DNA of 21,758 nt from Bacillota bacterium (lineage in GTDB: Bacteria; Bacillota; Clostridia; Tissierellales; Peptoniphilaceae), in the NCBI GenBank assembly GCA_023393715.1, contig JAEXCD010000116.1, forward strand, positions 1 through 21,758. The letters run 5' to 3'. Shown here piece after piece: positions 13,906 to 20,314 of this stretch. A program made the translations under genes and the position numbers. The stretch's first letter is position 1; each line of letters opens with the position of its first letter. The notes beneath the pieces are model-generated. The model made no database searches. It was not told the DNA's origin and saw only the letters and a program-made list of their open reading frames with translations.

Positions 13906-15267
13906 ATGCCACAGGACGTACATACGAAACAACTGAAAAAAAAGCTTTGGCTTCTTTCCTATCCGACGATGATTTCCTTTGCACTGCAAAGCTTTTACGA
14001 TATTGTGGATATGGCATGGGTCGGACAAATCTCAAAGGAAGCATTGTCCGGCGTCACTCTCTTTTCGACAATCTATATGCTCTTCACGGTTTTGAACGAG
14101 GTTGCCGGCTCCAGCTCGGTCTCGATGATCTCGCAGAGCTACGGCCGCAACGATCCCGAACGGACGCAGCTGATCGCGGAGCAGACCATTTCGTTTAAGG
14201 TTGTTTTGGCTCTGATCTCCGCGGTATGCCTTACCCTGTTTCTCCGCCCCATCCTCTCGCTGTACACCAGCGATCCCCGCGTCACCGAAGCGGCATTCCA
14301 GTACGGCACCATCCGCATTTTCTTCATCCCGGTGATGTTTTCGTCCTATTCGGTCAATACGATTTTCCGTTGTACCTACGACGCAAAAACGCCGATGCAT
14401 ATTATGATTATTTCAGCTGTTCTGAATATTGTGCTCGACCCGCTTTTTATTTTCAAAACCATTCCGGGCACCGCCATCCCCGGACTCGGGCTCGGTGTTT
14501 TTGGCGCGGCGCTCGCCACGGTGATCGCCACGTCCATTGCGTTTCTCTACGGCTTCTTCATTTTGATCTCCGGCCGCCGCGCCGTGACCATCTCGCTCAG
14601 GGGACTCTTTCGGCTCCACCCGCAGATCGACCGGGCGCTTCTCACCGTCGGCTTTCCCTCCGGTCTGCAAATGCTGATTCGCCAGCTGTTCGGCGCCGTA
14701 TTGATCTTTTTTGTCACGTCGTACGGCAACGAAGCCATTGCCCTGGCAGGCATCAACGGAAAGCTGATGAATTTCTGTCTGATGCCGATCTTTGGCATGA
14801 CGATGGCCGGATCCACGCTCATCGGCACCGCGCTTGGACGGGAGGACATCCGGGAAGCCACGCTCATTTCGCGAATCGCGGCGAATCTGAACGTCCGGAT
14901 CGTCGCCTGCATCGCTCTGGCGGCCAGCCTTTTCCCGTCCGCCATCATGAGGCTGTTTACCACGGATCCGATCGTCCTGTCCGAGGGCACCTACATGATT
15001 CGAACGATTTCCGTCACCATGGTGATCTGCGCCTACAGCTTCGGGCGGCGGGTCGTCTTTAACGGCTCCGGCTACAATCGCCCGCAGCTCTACTCCTCCC
15101 TGATCTCCCGATGGTGTGTTCAGCTTCCGATGATGCTCCTCATCGTTTCCACGCTGCACCTGCCGCTTCGCTTCTTTTGGCTGACCTATGTATGCTCCGA
15201 CACCGTGGAGCTTTTGATTATTCTGTATCACTGCCGAAAGGGCGTATGGAAAAAGACGCGTGTATGA
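13906..15267 (+). CDS. MATE-family multidrug / metabolite efflux transporter
   Basis: A 453-residue membrane protein with 12 predicted helices in two homologous halves. The MATE pattern is seen in YPTMISFALQSFYDIVDMAWVGQISKEALSGV at the start and in the second-half counterpart GFPSGLQMLIRQLFGAVLIFFVTSYGNEAIALAGI. Such proteins export cationic drugs or metabolites using Na+ or H+ gradients. The ATG at 13906 is chosen because AAGGAGG sits 5 bases upstream; a TTG nine codons earlier lacks such a site. It is transcribed towards thiE and away from thiD. Substrate unknown; a link to thiamine compounds is possible only by location. Confidence 0.93.
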   Translation: MPQDVHTKQLKKKLWLLSYPTMISFALQSFYDIVDMAWVGQISKEALSGVTLFSTIYMLFTVLNEVAGSSSVSMISQSYGRNDPERTQLIAEQTISFKVVLALISAVCLTLFLRPILSLYTSDPRVTEAAFQYGTIRIFFIPVMFSSYSVNTIFRCTYDAKTPMHIMIISAVLNIVLDPLFIFKTIPGTAIPGLGLGVFGAALATVIATSIAFLYGFFILISGRRAVTISLRGLFRLHPQIDRALLTVGFPSGLQMLIRQLFGAVLIFFVTSYGNEAIALAGINGKLMNFCLMPIFGMTMAGSTLIGTALGREDIREATLISRIAANLNVRIVACIALAASLFPSAIMRLFTTDPIVLSEGTYMIRTISVTMVICAYSFGRRVVFNGSGYNRPQLYSSLISRWCVQLPMMLLIVSTLHLPLRFFWLTYVCSDTVELLIILYHCRKGVWKKTRV

Positions 15268-15281
15268 CGCGTCTTTTTTTT
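15251..15281 (+). terminator. Intrinsic terminator of the MATE gene
   Basis: AAAAGACGCG (15251-15260) pairs with CGCGTCTTTT (15268-15277) around a 7-base loop that holds the TGA stop, and the T run continues to 15281. It is a compact terminator overlapping the end of the coding region, like that of the sigma-54 regulator. Confidence 0.9.
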
Positions 15282-15285
15282 GCAT

Positions 15286-15314
15286 GAAAAACGGCATGCC
15301 GTCTCCGACATGCC
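15286..15314 (-). terminator. Probable terminator of the thiW-thiM-thiE operon
   Basis: On the minus strand GGCATG (15314-15309) pairs with CATGCC (15298-15293), followed by GTTTTTC. It lies about 60 bases after the thiE stop and next to the MATE terminator, so the convergent units are closed at the same place. A second small hairpin (GTACAC/GTGTAT, around 15317-15336) lies before it. Confidence 0.6.
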
Positions 15315-15373
15315 CTTGTATACACCTCTTGTGTACGCCCCTTTTTCGTTCGCACCTCCTGCGCTCATGCCTC

Positions 15374-16030
15374 TCACAGGGAGGCGCGCCGTCCGATGCG
15401 CAGCTGCGCCAATTTTCCCCGCAGCCTCCGGGCTGCCTCTCCCGGCGACTCCGTGCGCATCAGCGCGCCCACTACGCAAATTCCGCTGATCCCCGAATCC
15501 TGAAGTATATCGATATTCTCCGCCGTCAGGCCACCGATGGCATTGACCGGGATCGACACCGACCGACAGATCTGTTTCAGCGTCTCCACGCCGGTCAGCT
15601 TTGTCACCACCTTGGTTGCCGTCGGATAGATTGCGCCCGTTCCGATATAATCGGCTCCGTCGCGTTCCGCCTCAATCGCCCGCTCGACCGTCTTTGCCGT
15701 TGCTCCGACGATTTTATCCGGCCCGAGCAACCTCCGTGCCAGCGCGACCGGCATATCCTCCGCACCGACGTGAACGCCTGCCGCGTCTGTCCCCAATGCA
15801 ATATCCACGCGGTCGTCGATCAACAGCGGCACGTCGTATTCGTCACAGATGGCTTTAATCCACCTGGCGCGCGCTAAGCGTTCCCGCACCGACCCCTCCT
15901 TATCGCGCAGCTGTACCAGGGTCACGCCATTTTCAAGCATCGCCCTCAGGCGATCCGGAAAATCGCTCCGCTTCATCGCCTCCGCATCGGTAATCGCGTA
16001 CAGGCTCATATCCAGACATGGTTTCCCCAT
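15374..16030 (-). CDS. thiE: Thiamine phosphate synthase
   Basis: A 218-residue TIM-barrel enzyme that joins HMP-PP and thiazole phosphate (HET-P) to thiamine phosphate, releasing pyrophosphate. Conserved elements are YAITD near residue 11, TLVQLRDKEG (37-46), LLIDDRVDIAL, AGVHVGAEDMP, the phosphate-binding YIGTGAIYPTATK and NAIGGLTAENI near 165-175. Length is normal. The ATG at 16030 follows GGGAG. It is the last gene of thiW-thiM-thiE and starts 20 bases after the thiM stop. Confidence 0.95.
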   Translation of the reverse strand: MGKPCLDMSLYAITDAEAMKRSDFPDRLRAMLENGVTLVQLRDKEGSVRERLARARWIKAICDEYDVPLLIDDRVDIALGTDAAGVHVGAEDMPVALARRLLGPDKIVGATAKTVERAIEAERDGADYIGTGAIYPTATKVVTKLTGVETLKQICRSVSIPVNAIGGLTAENIDILQDSGISGICVVGALMRTESPGEAARRLRGKLAQLRIGRRASL

Positions 16031-16050
16031 TTTTCTCCCTTTCTTTCAGC

Positions 16051-16911
16051 CTATTTGGCGTGCAGCAAATCCATCTGCGCGCCAAACAGCGACAGCTCAT
16101 CCAGCAGGCGGACGCGAAATGTACCGCTTCCCTCCCCCGGCAGCAGCCTTCGCTCCGCTCGCTGCGCCGCATAAGAAAGGAGTGCAGCGCAAAAATGCGT
16201 GGCGGTTTCAGCATCCATTCCCCGTTCCGCGCCCCGCGCCAGCATCGCCGCCGCAGCCGCCCCACCGAGGCAGCCCGTTCCGGTCAGCCTGCTCATCCAC
16301 ACACTGCCGCCCGAGACGGCCGTATTGTGCGCCCCGCAAATCAAATCCGATGCGCCGGTCATCCAGATGACCGCGCCGCTCTTTTCCCGCAAGCGCCGCG
16401 CATACTCTTTGCGAACCGCTGCATCCATCGGCGCCGCATCGACCCCGCTGGCTGTGCGCCGCTCCTCGACAAGCGCTTCAATCTCCGAGGCGTTGCCCTT
16501 GATCAGTGCAATTCCGCCTCCTCGAAGAAAGGTCAGGGCACGCTCCAGGCGAAGAGAACTTGCGGCCGCGCCTACAGGATCCAGCACCACGGGAATCCGG
16601 TGCCTGCGGGCGACTTCAAGCGACCGGCTCATGCTTTCGAGCCGCGCATCGTTCACATTGCCCAGATTGAGCACGAGAGCGGATGCCGTCTCCGTTACCT
16701 CGGCCGCTTCCCGTGGATGCTCCGCCATCATCGGCCGCGCACCGAGTGCTAAAATGGCGTCTGCCATAAGCTGGCTCGCCAGAGGATGCGTCAGACAATG
16801 AATCAGCGGCGCCGGCCCTTCCCCTTTCGGGGCCGCTCTTCTGTTCCATTTTTGAAGCGCCTCCTCAGCCAGTGCGTCTGCGTTCCGTACCTCCCACGTG
16901 CTTTTTGTCAT
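16051..16911 (-). CDS. thiM: Hydroxyethylthiazole kinase
   Basis: A 286-residue ribokinase-like enzyme that phosphorylates hydroxyethylthiazole to HET-P in thiamine salvage. Recognisable parts are PLIHCLTHPLASQLMADAIL, GARPMMAEHPREA, ALVLNLGNVNDARLESM, VVLDPVGAAAS, LIKGNASEIEAL and the anion-hole motif RLTGTGCLGGAAAAA. One departure is LTHPLAS where most family members have ITNxV(V/A), at the substrate-binding loop. The ATG at 16911 is chosen because AAGGAGG lies directly upstream; a longer frame to 17100 would run through a repeat array and overlap thiW. It sits between thiW and thiE in one operon. Confidence 0.93.
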   Translation of the reverse strand: MTKSTWEVRNADALAEEALQKWNRRAAPKGEGPAPLIHCLTHPLASQLMADAILALGARPMMAEHPREAAEVTETASALVLNLGNVNDARLESMSRSLEVARRHRIPVVLDPVGAAASSLRLERALTFLRGGGIALIKGNASEIEALVEERRTASGVDAAPMDAAVRKEYARRLREKSGAVIWMTGASDLICGAHNTAVSGGSVWMSRLTGTGCLGGAAAAAMLARGAERGMDAETATHFCAALLSYAAQRAERRLLPGEGSGTFRVRLLDELSLFGAQMDLLHAK

Positions 16912-17015
16912 AATGCCTCCTTGCCGATACGGCGAGCTCAAGCATACAGCGTCTCCTGCCGGCGAGCTCAAGCAGCCGGTAACGCCTCCTTGCCGTCGGT
17001 CGGCGAATTCAACCG
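16912..17015 (-). repeat. Degenerate triple repeat of the thiM ribosome-binding region
   Basis: The 109-base gap between thiW and thiM consists of three imperfect copies of one module. On the minus strand each has TTGARYTCGCCG followed by a GGCAAGGAGG-like ribosome binding site. The 15-base core CGGCGAGCTCAAGCA is identical at 16930-16944 and 16960-16974, and a diverged copy CGGCGAATTCAACCG lies at 17001-17015. CCTCCTTGCCG occurs at 16916-16926 and 16984-16994, and a shortened TCTCCTGCCG at 16952-16961. Only the copy nearest thiM is correctly placed before its ATG. It looks like repeated local duplication of the initiation region. Confidence 0.75.
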
Positions 17016-17020
17016 CCCAG

Positions 17021-17572
17021 TCAGCAAGCTGTCGGGTTCGCCCTTTTTCCCGTATGGATTTCCGTCCCCAGTTTTTCCTGCAGCACTTGCAGCTGTCCAT
17101 TCTTCTTCAGCGCGACGAGAATGATGACGCCGACGCTGCCGCCAATGAGTGTCCCTAATACGAAGGACGGCGTATAGAAAAACCAGTTCAACGCCGTATC
17201 ACCGACGAAAAGCGACATCACGGGATAGGACGCCATCGAGCCGATGAGCCCCGTGCCGAGCACCTCTCCCGCCATGGCTGCGAGAATCGAACCCGTATAC
17301 CGATAGAACAGCCCCGACAGCACCGCGCCGAATACGGAGCCCGTAATCGCCAGAAACGTGACGCCCATCGTCGTCATTCGCAAAAACGATACGATGAGTG
17401 CGTCGGCTAAATTATACCACGGACCGAGCAGTACCGCGCCGATGACATTAAATATGTGCTGCACGGGCGCCATGCCCGGAACACGCAAAATCGGCGAAAG
17501 CACGTAGCAGCAGCCGATGAGCACGGATGCGGTAATCATGCGCAGGAGATGACGATGACGGTCTTGATTCAT
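17021..17572 (-). CDS. thiW: ThiW-type thiazole uptake protein (ECF S-component)
   Basis: A 183-residue membrane protein with about five hydrophobic segments, matching the ThiW family thought to be the substrate-binding subunit of an energy-coupling-factor transporter for thiazole. Family features are MITASVLIGCCYVLSPILRVPGMAPVQHIFNVIGAVLLGPWYN at the start and FLRMTTMGVTFLAITGSVFGAVLSGL, then a basic C-terminal tail. The ATG at 17572 follows GGAGG by 8 bases; a frame open to 17791 is rejected because it crosses the leader terminator and promoter. The ECF ATPases and T-component are not in the window, as usual when they are shared. It heads the operon with thiM and thiE. Confidence 0.9.
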   Translation of the reverse strand: MNQDRHRHLLRMITASVLIGCCYVLSPILRVPGMAPVQHIFNVIGAVLLGPWYNLADALIVSFLRMTTMGVTFLAITGSVFGAVLSGLFYRYTGSILAAMAGEVLGTGLIGSMASYPVMSLFVGDTALNWFFYTPSFVLGTLIGGSVGVIILVALKKNGQLQVLQEKLGTEIHTGKRANPTAC

Positions 17573-17637
17573 TGTTTTTCCCTCCAAATTTTTCTCAACG
17601 TAGTGGCCCTCCCGTGAAAAGCGGAAACGGCGGCAAC

Positions 17638-17692
17638 AAAAAAAACTGCGCAAAGAGTCTCCGCACCCGAGGTGGTGCGCCCCTTCGCACAG
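17638..17692 (-). terminator. Leader terminator / putative attenuator upstream of thiW
   Basis: On the minus strand CTGTGCGAAG (17692-17683) pairs with CTTTGCGCAG (17655-17646) over 10 bp including two G-U pairs, with an inner CGCACC/GGTGCG hairpin, followed by eight T bases (17645-17638). It lies between the thiW promoter and gene. The left arm can alternatively pair with the preceding bases as CACGG-CTTG-CTGTG (17701-17688), which would block the terminator, so a switch is possible. No TPP-aptamer signatures are visible on this strand. Confidence 0.72.
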
Positions 17693-17711
17693 CAAGCCGT
17701 GTTCTTCGTTT

Positions 17712-17739
17712 ATCCTACCACGTTTTTTTGGACTGTCAA
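17712..17739 (-). promoter_or_regulatory. Promoter of the thiW-thiM-thiE operon
   Basis: On the minus strand a perfect TTGACA (17739-17734) is followed after 16 bases by TAGGAT (17717-17712). The predicted start near 17705 gives a leader of about 130 bases that contains the terminator at 17638-17692. It lies back to back with the promoter of the tenA operon, about 40 bp apart. Confidence 0.7.
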
Positions 17740-17778
17740 GCCTCGGCTCGCCCCGTCCCGCACCTTCGTCGCATTGCA

Positions 17779-17807
17779 TTGACAAGTTCATCCACTCTTC
17801 CTACAAT
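17779..17807 (+). promoter_or_regulatory. Promoter of the TPP-riboswitch/tenA operon
   Basis: TTGACA (17779-17784), a 17-base spacer and TACAAT (17802-17807) form a near-consensus housekeeping promoter. The start point would be near 17814, immediately before the riboswitch. Confidence 0.88.
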
Positions 17808-17814
17808 AGAGGGG

Positions 17815-17895
17815 CAGGGGAGCTTCTCAAGAGGCTGAGAGGAGGGCACGGCCCTCGACCCGACCTGATTTGGATAATGCCAACGTAGGGACGCG
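17815..17895 (+). promoter_or_regulatory. TPP riboswitch (THI element) aptamer
   Basis: The thi-box signatures occur in order: GGGGAGC (17817-17823), CTGAGA (17835-17840), a P3 hairpin GAGGGC-ACG-GCCCTC (17842-17856), ACCTGAT (17863-17869) and GGATAATGCCAACGTAGGGA (17872-17891). This RNA binds thiamine pyrophosphate in the nascent transcript and here would cause termination at the hairpin at 17932-17956. The closing P1 helix looks short, and I could not draw it confidently. GGGACGC (17888-17894) is complementary to the left arm of that terminator, giving an antiterminator when TPP is absent. Confidence 0.95.
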
Positions 17896-17931
17896 ACGAA
17901 AATGAAGTGATTGCTCCATTCGAGGTATCGG

Positions 17932-17962
17932 GCAGGCGTCCTTTCGGGACGCCTGCTTTTTT
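17932..17962 (+). terminator. Riboswitch-controlled terminator
   Basis: GCAGGCGTCC (17932-17941) pairs with the GGGACGCCTGC arm (17946-17956) around a TTTC-type loop, followed by six T bases (17957-17962). It stands between the TPP aptamer and tenA. GCGTCC of the left arm (17936-17941) can pair instead with GGGACGC at the end of the aptamer, so the two states are mutually exclusive. Confidence 0.92.
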
Positions 17963-18035
17963 ATGGCACACTGTCTCACTTCCCCAGGCCGGCTGGTCGC
18001 CGGCGAGGGATTGACGCTATGGAAAGGAACCGATT

Positions 18036-18698
18036 ATGAAGACAACCTCTCTTCGGCTGCACCGCGCGGCCGAACCCACCTGGGCGGAAATTCACGGGCA
18101 TCCCTTTGTGCGCGGACTCGGCGACGGGTCGCTGCCGGTCGACGCCTTTCGCTGGTTTTTGCTCCAGGATTACCTGTACCTCTTCGAGTACGCCCGCGTT
18201 TTTGCCTATGGCGTCATCAAATCGCCGAAGGAAGAGCTCATGTGCTTCTTCGCGGAAAACGTCGATGCGATCCTGCACGGCGAAATGAACCTACACCGCG
18301 CCTACATGAAGCGGATGGGCATCGCGGAAGCAGAGGTGCTGCACGTTCGCCCAAGCCATGCGAACGTGTCCTACACGCATTACATGCTCGCGATTGCCGC
18401 AGCCGGCGGCCCGGAGCAAATCCTGGCAGCCATTCTCGCCTGCTCGTGGAGCTATGCCGAAATCGCCGAACGCCTGGCAAAAATCCCTCATGCATCGGCT
18501 CACCCCCTTTATGGCGAATGGATTCAGGGCTATACCTCGAAGGACTATACGGCGACGAACGCACGTCTCATCGACCGGTTGGACAAGCTGACGGCCCGGT
18601 TCAGCGAAGAACAGCTCCAGCGCCTTGAGGATATTTTTGTCCGATGCAGCCGCTTCGAGCTGGATTTTTGGGACATGGCCTGGAATCGAGATTGCTGA
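18036..18698 (+). CDS. tenA: TenA-family thiaminase II / aminopyrimidine aminohydrolase
   Basis: A 220-residue all-helical enzyme that hydrolyses aminomethylpyrimidine (a thiamine breakdown product) to HMP for salvage. The catalytic residues of TenA are present: Cys136 in LACSWSYAEI, Asp45 in LLQDYLYLFEYAR, and Glu208 in RFELDFWDMAW. Length is typical. The ATG at 18036 has AAGGA 7 bases upstream. It is the first gene after the TPP riboswitch terminator, and its TGA overlaps the ATG of the ABC ATPase gene, showing a tight operon. Confidence 0.96.
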   Translation: MKTTSLRLHRAAEPTWAEIHGHPFVRGLGDGSLPVDAFRWFLLQDYLYLFEYARVFAYGVIKSPKEELMCFFAENVDAILHGEMNLHRAYMKRMGIAEAEVLHVRPSHANVSYTHYMLAIAAAGGPEQILAAILACSWSYAEIAERLAKIPHASAHPLYGEWIQGYTSKDYTATNARLIDRLDKLTARFSEEQLQRLEDIFVRCSRFELDFWDMAWNRDC

Positions 18699-19453
18699 TG
18701 CTGAATTTTCAAGACGTTTCTTATCGGTATCCCTCCGATTCGCATCCAACCATCGAGCATCTGTCTTTTTCGGTGCCCGAGGGCGCCTTTTGCTGCATCA
18801 TCGGGCCGAGCGGCTGTGGAAAGAGCACGATTTTTCGCCTGATCAACGGTCTTCTCCCGCCCGATTCCGGCACGATTCAGCTCGCCGGCAAAAGCATCGC
18901 GGGGCGTAAGGGCTACTGCGGCTACATGCCCCAAAAAGACCTCCTGTTCCCGTGGCGCACCGTCGGTGAAAATGTCGCGCTCCCGCTCGAAATAAGCGGC
19001 ATGCACTCCAAAAGCGCACGCCGGGCACGGGTCGAGGACGCGCTCCGTGAGGTCGGCCTCGACGGCTGCGCCGACAAAATGCCCCACGAGCTGTCCGGCG
19101 GCATGCGTCAGCGCGCGGCCTTCGCGCGCACCAATCTGACTGGACAGCCATTACTGCTGCTCGACGAGCCCTTCTCCGCGCTCGATTACTTTACGCGGAT
19201 TACGATGCGCGAATGGCTGCTCGAGCAGTGGGCGAAGCACCGCAAAACGGTGCTGTTCATCACACACGACGTCGAGGAGGCCCTCTTCCTGTCGTCGACG
19301 ATTCTCGTCGCGGAAGCCACGCCCATCCGGCGTCTCGTCGAAGTCCCCGTGCCTCGTCCGGCCGGGCAAAAGGGCGCGTTTTTTGCACAGCCGGAAATTA
19401 TCGCGCTTCGCGAGGCGCTGATCCAACGCCTGAAACCGGAGGCCGCACTATGA
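18698..19453 (+). CDS. thiZ: ABC transporter ATPase for a thiamine precursor (ThiZ-like)
   Basis: A 251-residue ATPase of the nitrate/sulfonate/thiamine-precursor ABC group. Motifs: Walker A GPSGCGKST (36-44), Q-loop Gln79 in YMPQKDLLFPW, signature LSGGMRQRAAFARTN (132-146), Walker B LLLLDEP with Asp156 and Glu157, and the switch His190 in FITHD. It powers the permease encoded next. The ATG at 18698 overlaps the tenA stop (TGATG); an in-frame ATG 18 codons earlier inside tenA is less likely because coupled overlap fits the operon and family starts (MLNFQDVSYRY). The FARTN after the signature replaces the commoner ARAL and is slightly unusual. Confidence 0.92.
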   Translation: MLNFQDVSYRYPSDSHPTIEHLSFSVPEGAFCCIIGPSGCGKSTIFRLINGLLPPDSGTIQLAGKSIAGRKGYCGYMPQKDLLFPWRTVGENVALPLEISGMHSKSARRARVEDALREVGLDGCADKMPHELSGGMRQRAAFARTNLTGQPLLLLDEPFSALDYFTRITMREWLLEQWAKHRKTVLFITHDVEEALFLSSTILVAEATPIRRLVEVPVPRPAGQKGAFFAQPEIIALREALIQRLKPEAAL

Positions 19454-20205
19454 AAACCCGATGGAAAACACAGCTTCCCTCGCTTCTTTTTCTGTTTGGG
19501 CTGCTCCTGCTCTGGCAGCTCGGCGCTCAGAAAATGGACGCGACATACATCCTGCCCTCGCCCACACAGATTCTGCAAAGCCTGTGGGAGCTTCGAGAGC
19601 CGCTCTTCCTCGTGCATCTTCCTTTTACGATGACGATTACCTTCCTCGGGCTCCTGATTTCACTCGCGCTCGGGCTTTTGCTCGCCATCGCCATGGACGC
19701 CAGCGAGCTGCTGCGCCGCATGCTCTATCCCGTCGTCGTCGTCTCGCAGACCATCCCTACGACGGCTCTGGCTCCGCTCTTCGTGCTCTGGTTCGGATAC
19801 GGCATCTGGAGCAAGGTCTTTGTCTGCGTCCTTATCACGTTCTTTCCCATCGCCATCACGGTATATGACGGGCTGCGCTCCGCCAACACCGAAATGAGCG
19901 AGCTGTTGACGACGTACGGAGCGACGAAGCGCGACCTCTTCTTCAAAATCAAAGTGCCCTGCGCGCTGCCCTACTTCTTTTCCGCCCTGAAGATGGCGCT
20001 GCCCGTCAGTATTATCGGCGCGGCCATCGGAGAATGGCTCGGCTCCAAAGCAGGACTCGGCTATTTTTCCCGCCGCATGATGACCCAGCTGAACGGCGCC
20101 GGCGTCTTTGCCCCCATCGTTCTGCTGTCCGCCGTCGCCATTTTGCTCGTCGCCATTCTTTCCGCCGTCGAAGGACGGCTGGTTCGCTGGCGCGGCGAGG
20201 TATGA
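19450..20205 (+). CDS. thiX: ABC transporter permease for a thiamine precursor (ThiX-like)
   Basis: A 251-residue permease with about six membrane segments. The EAA loop that contacts the ATPase is visible in ELLTTYGATKRDLFFKIKVPCALPYFFSALKMALPVSIIGAAIGEW. PSQ-type features such as YILPSPTQILQSLWEL and VSQTIPTTALAPLFVLWFGYG are typical of the nitrate/taurine/thiamine-precursor family. The ATG at 19450 overlaps the ATPase stop as ATGA, and CGGAGG lies 8 bases before it. An in-frame frame open to 19213 lies inside the ATPase gene and is not used. It forms the membrane channel of the importer with the ATPase and lipoprotein. Confidence 0.92.
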   Translation: MKTRWKTQLPSLLFLFGLLLLWQLGAQKMDATYILPSPTQILQSLWELREPLFLVHLPFTMTITFLGLLISLALGLLLAIAMDASELLRRMLYPVVVVSQTIPTTALAPLFVLWFGYGIWSKVFVCVLITFFPIAITVYDGLRSANTEMSELLTTYGATKRDLFFKIKVPCALPYFFSALKMALPVSIIGAAIGEWLGSKAGLGYFSRRMMTQLNGAGVFAPIVLLSAVAILLVAILSAVEGRLVRWRGEV

Positions 20206-20295
20206 TTTTTCGCGCAGGGGCAGATTTCCCGCATGAGCTCTGATTCTCCGCGCAGGGGCAGATTCTCTGCATATCGGAATACATTTATCGGAATA
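20203..20295 (+). repeat. Two direct duplications between the permease and lipoprotein genes
   Basis: The 32-base segments at 20203-20234 and 20241-20272 (period 38) share CGCGCAGGGGCAGATT exactly and differ by a few C/T changes; the first copy begins with the TGA stop of the permease. Directly after them TATCGGAATA occurs twice (20272-20281 and 20286-20295, period 14). Together they fill most of the 109-base gap before the lipoprotein ribosome binding site (AAAAGGAG). Confidence 0.82.
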
Positions 20296-20314
20296 AATTA
20301 AAAAGGAGTTTTCC

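Noticed and set aside
14413..15297. Long minus-strand frame opposite the MATE gene
   Set aside because: Highly charged, low-complexity translation without membrane segments or motifs; shadow of the MATE coding strand.
16912..17100. Extension of ThiM upstream of 16911
   Set aside because: It overlaps thiW and translates the degenerate repeats; AAGGAGG lies directly before the ATG at 16911.
17573..17705. Second TPP riboswitch, on the minus strand upstream of thiW
   Set aside because: No CTGAGA or ACCTGAT...GGATAATGCCA...GTAGGGA signatures are present on this strand; a lone GTTGAGA near 17595 is not enough.
17573..17791. Long N-terminal extension of ThiW
   Set aside because: The frame crosses a terminator hairpin and a TTGACA promoter, and residues are unlike a membrane protein start; GGAGG precedes the ATG at 17572.
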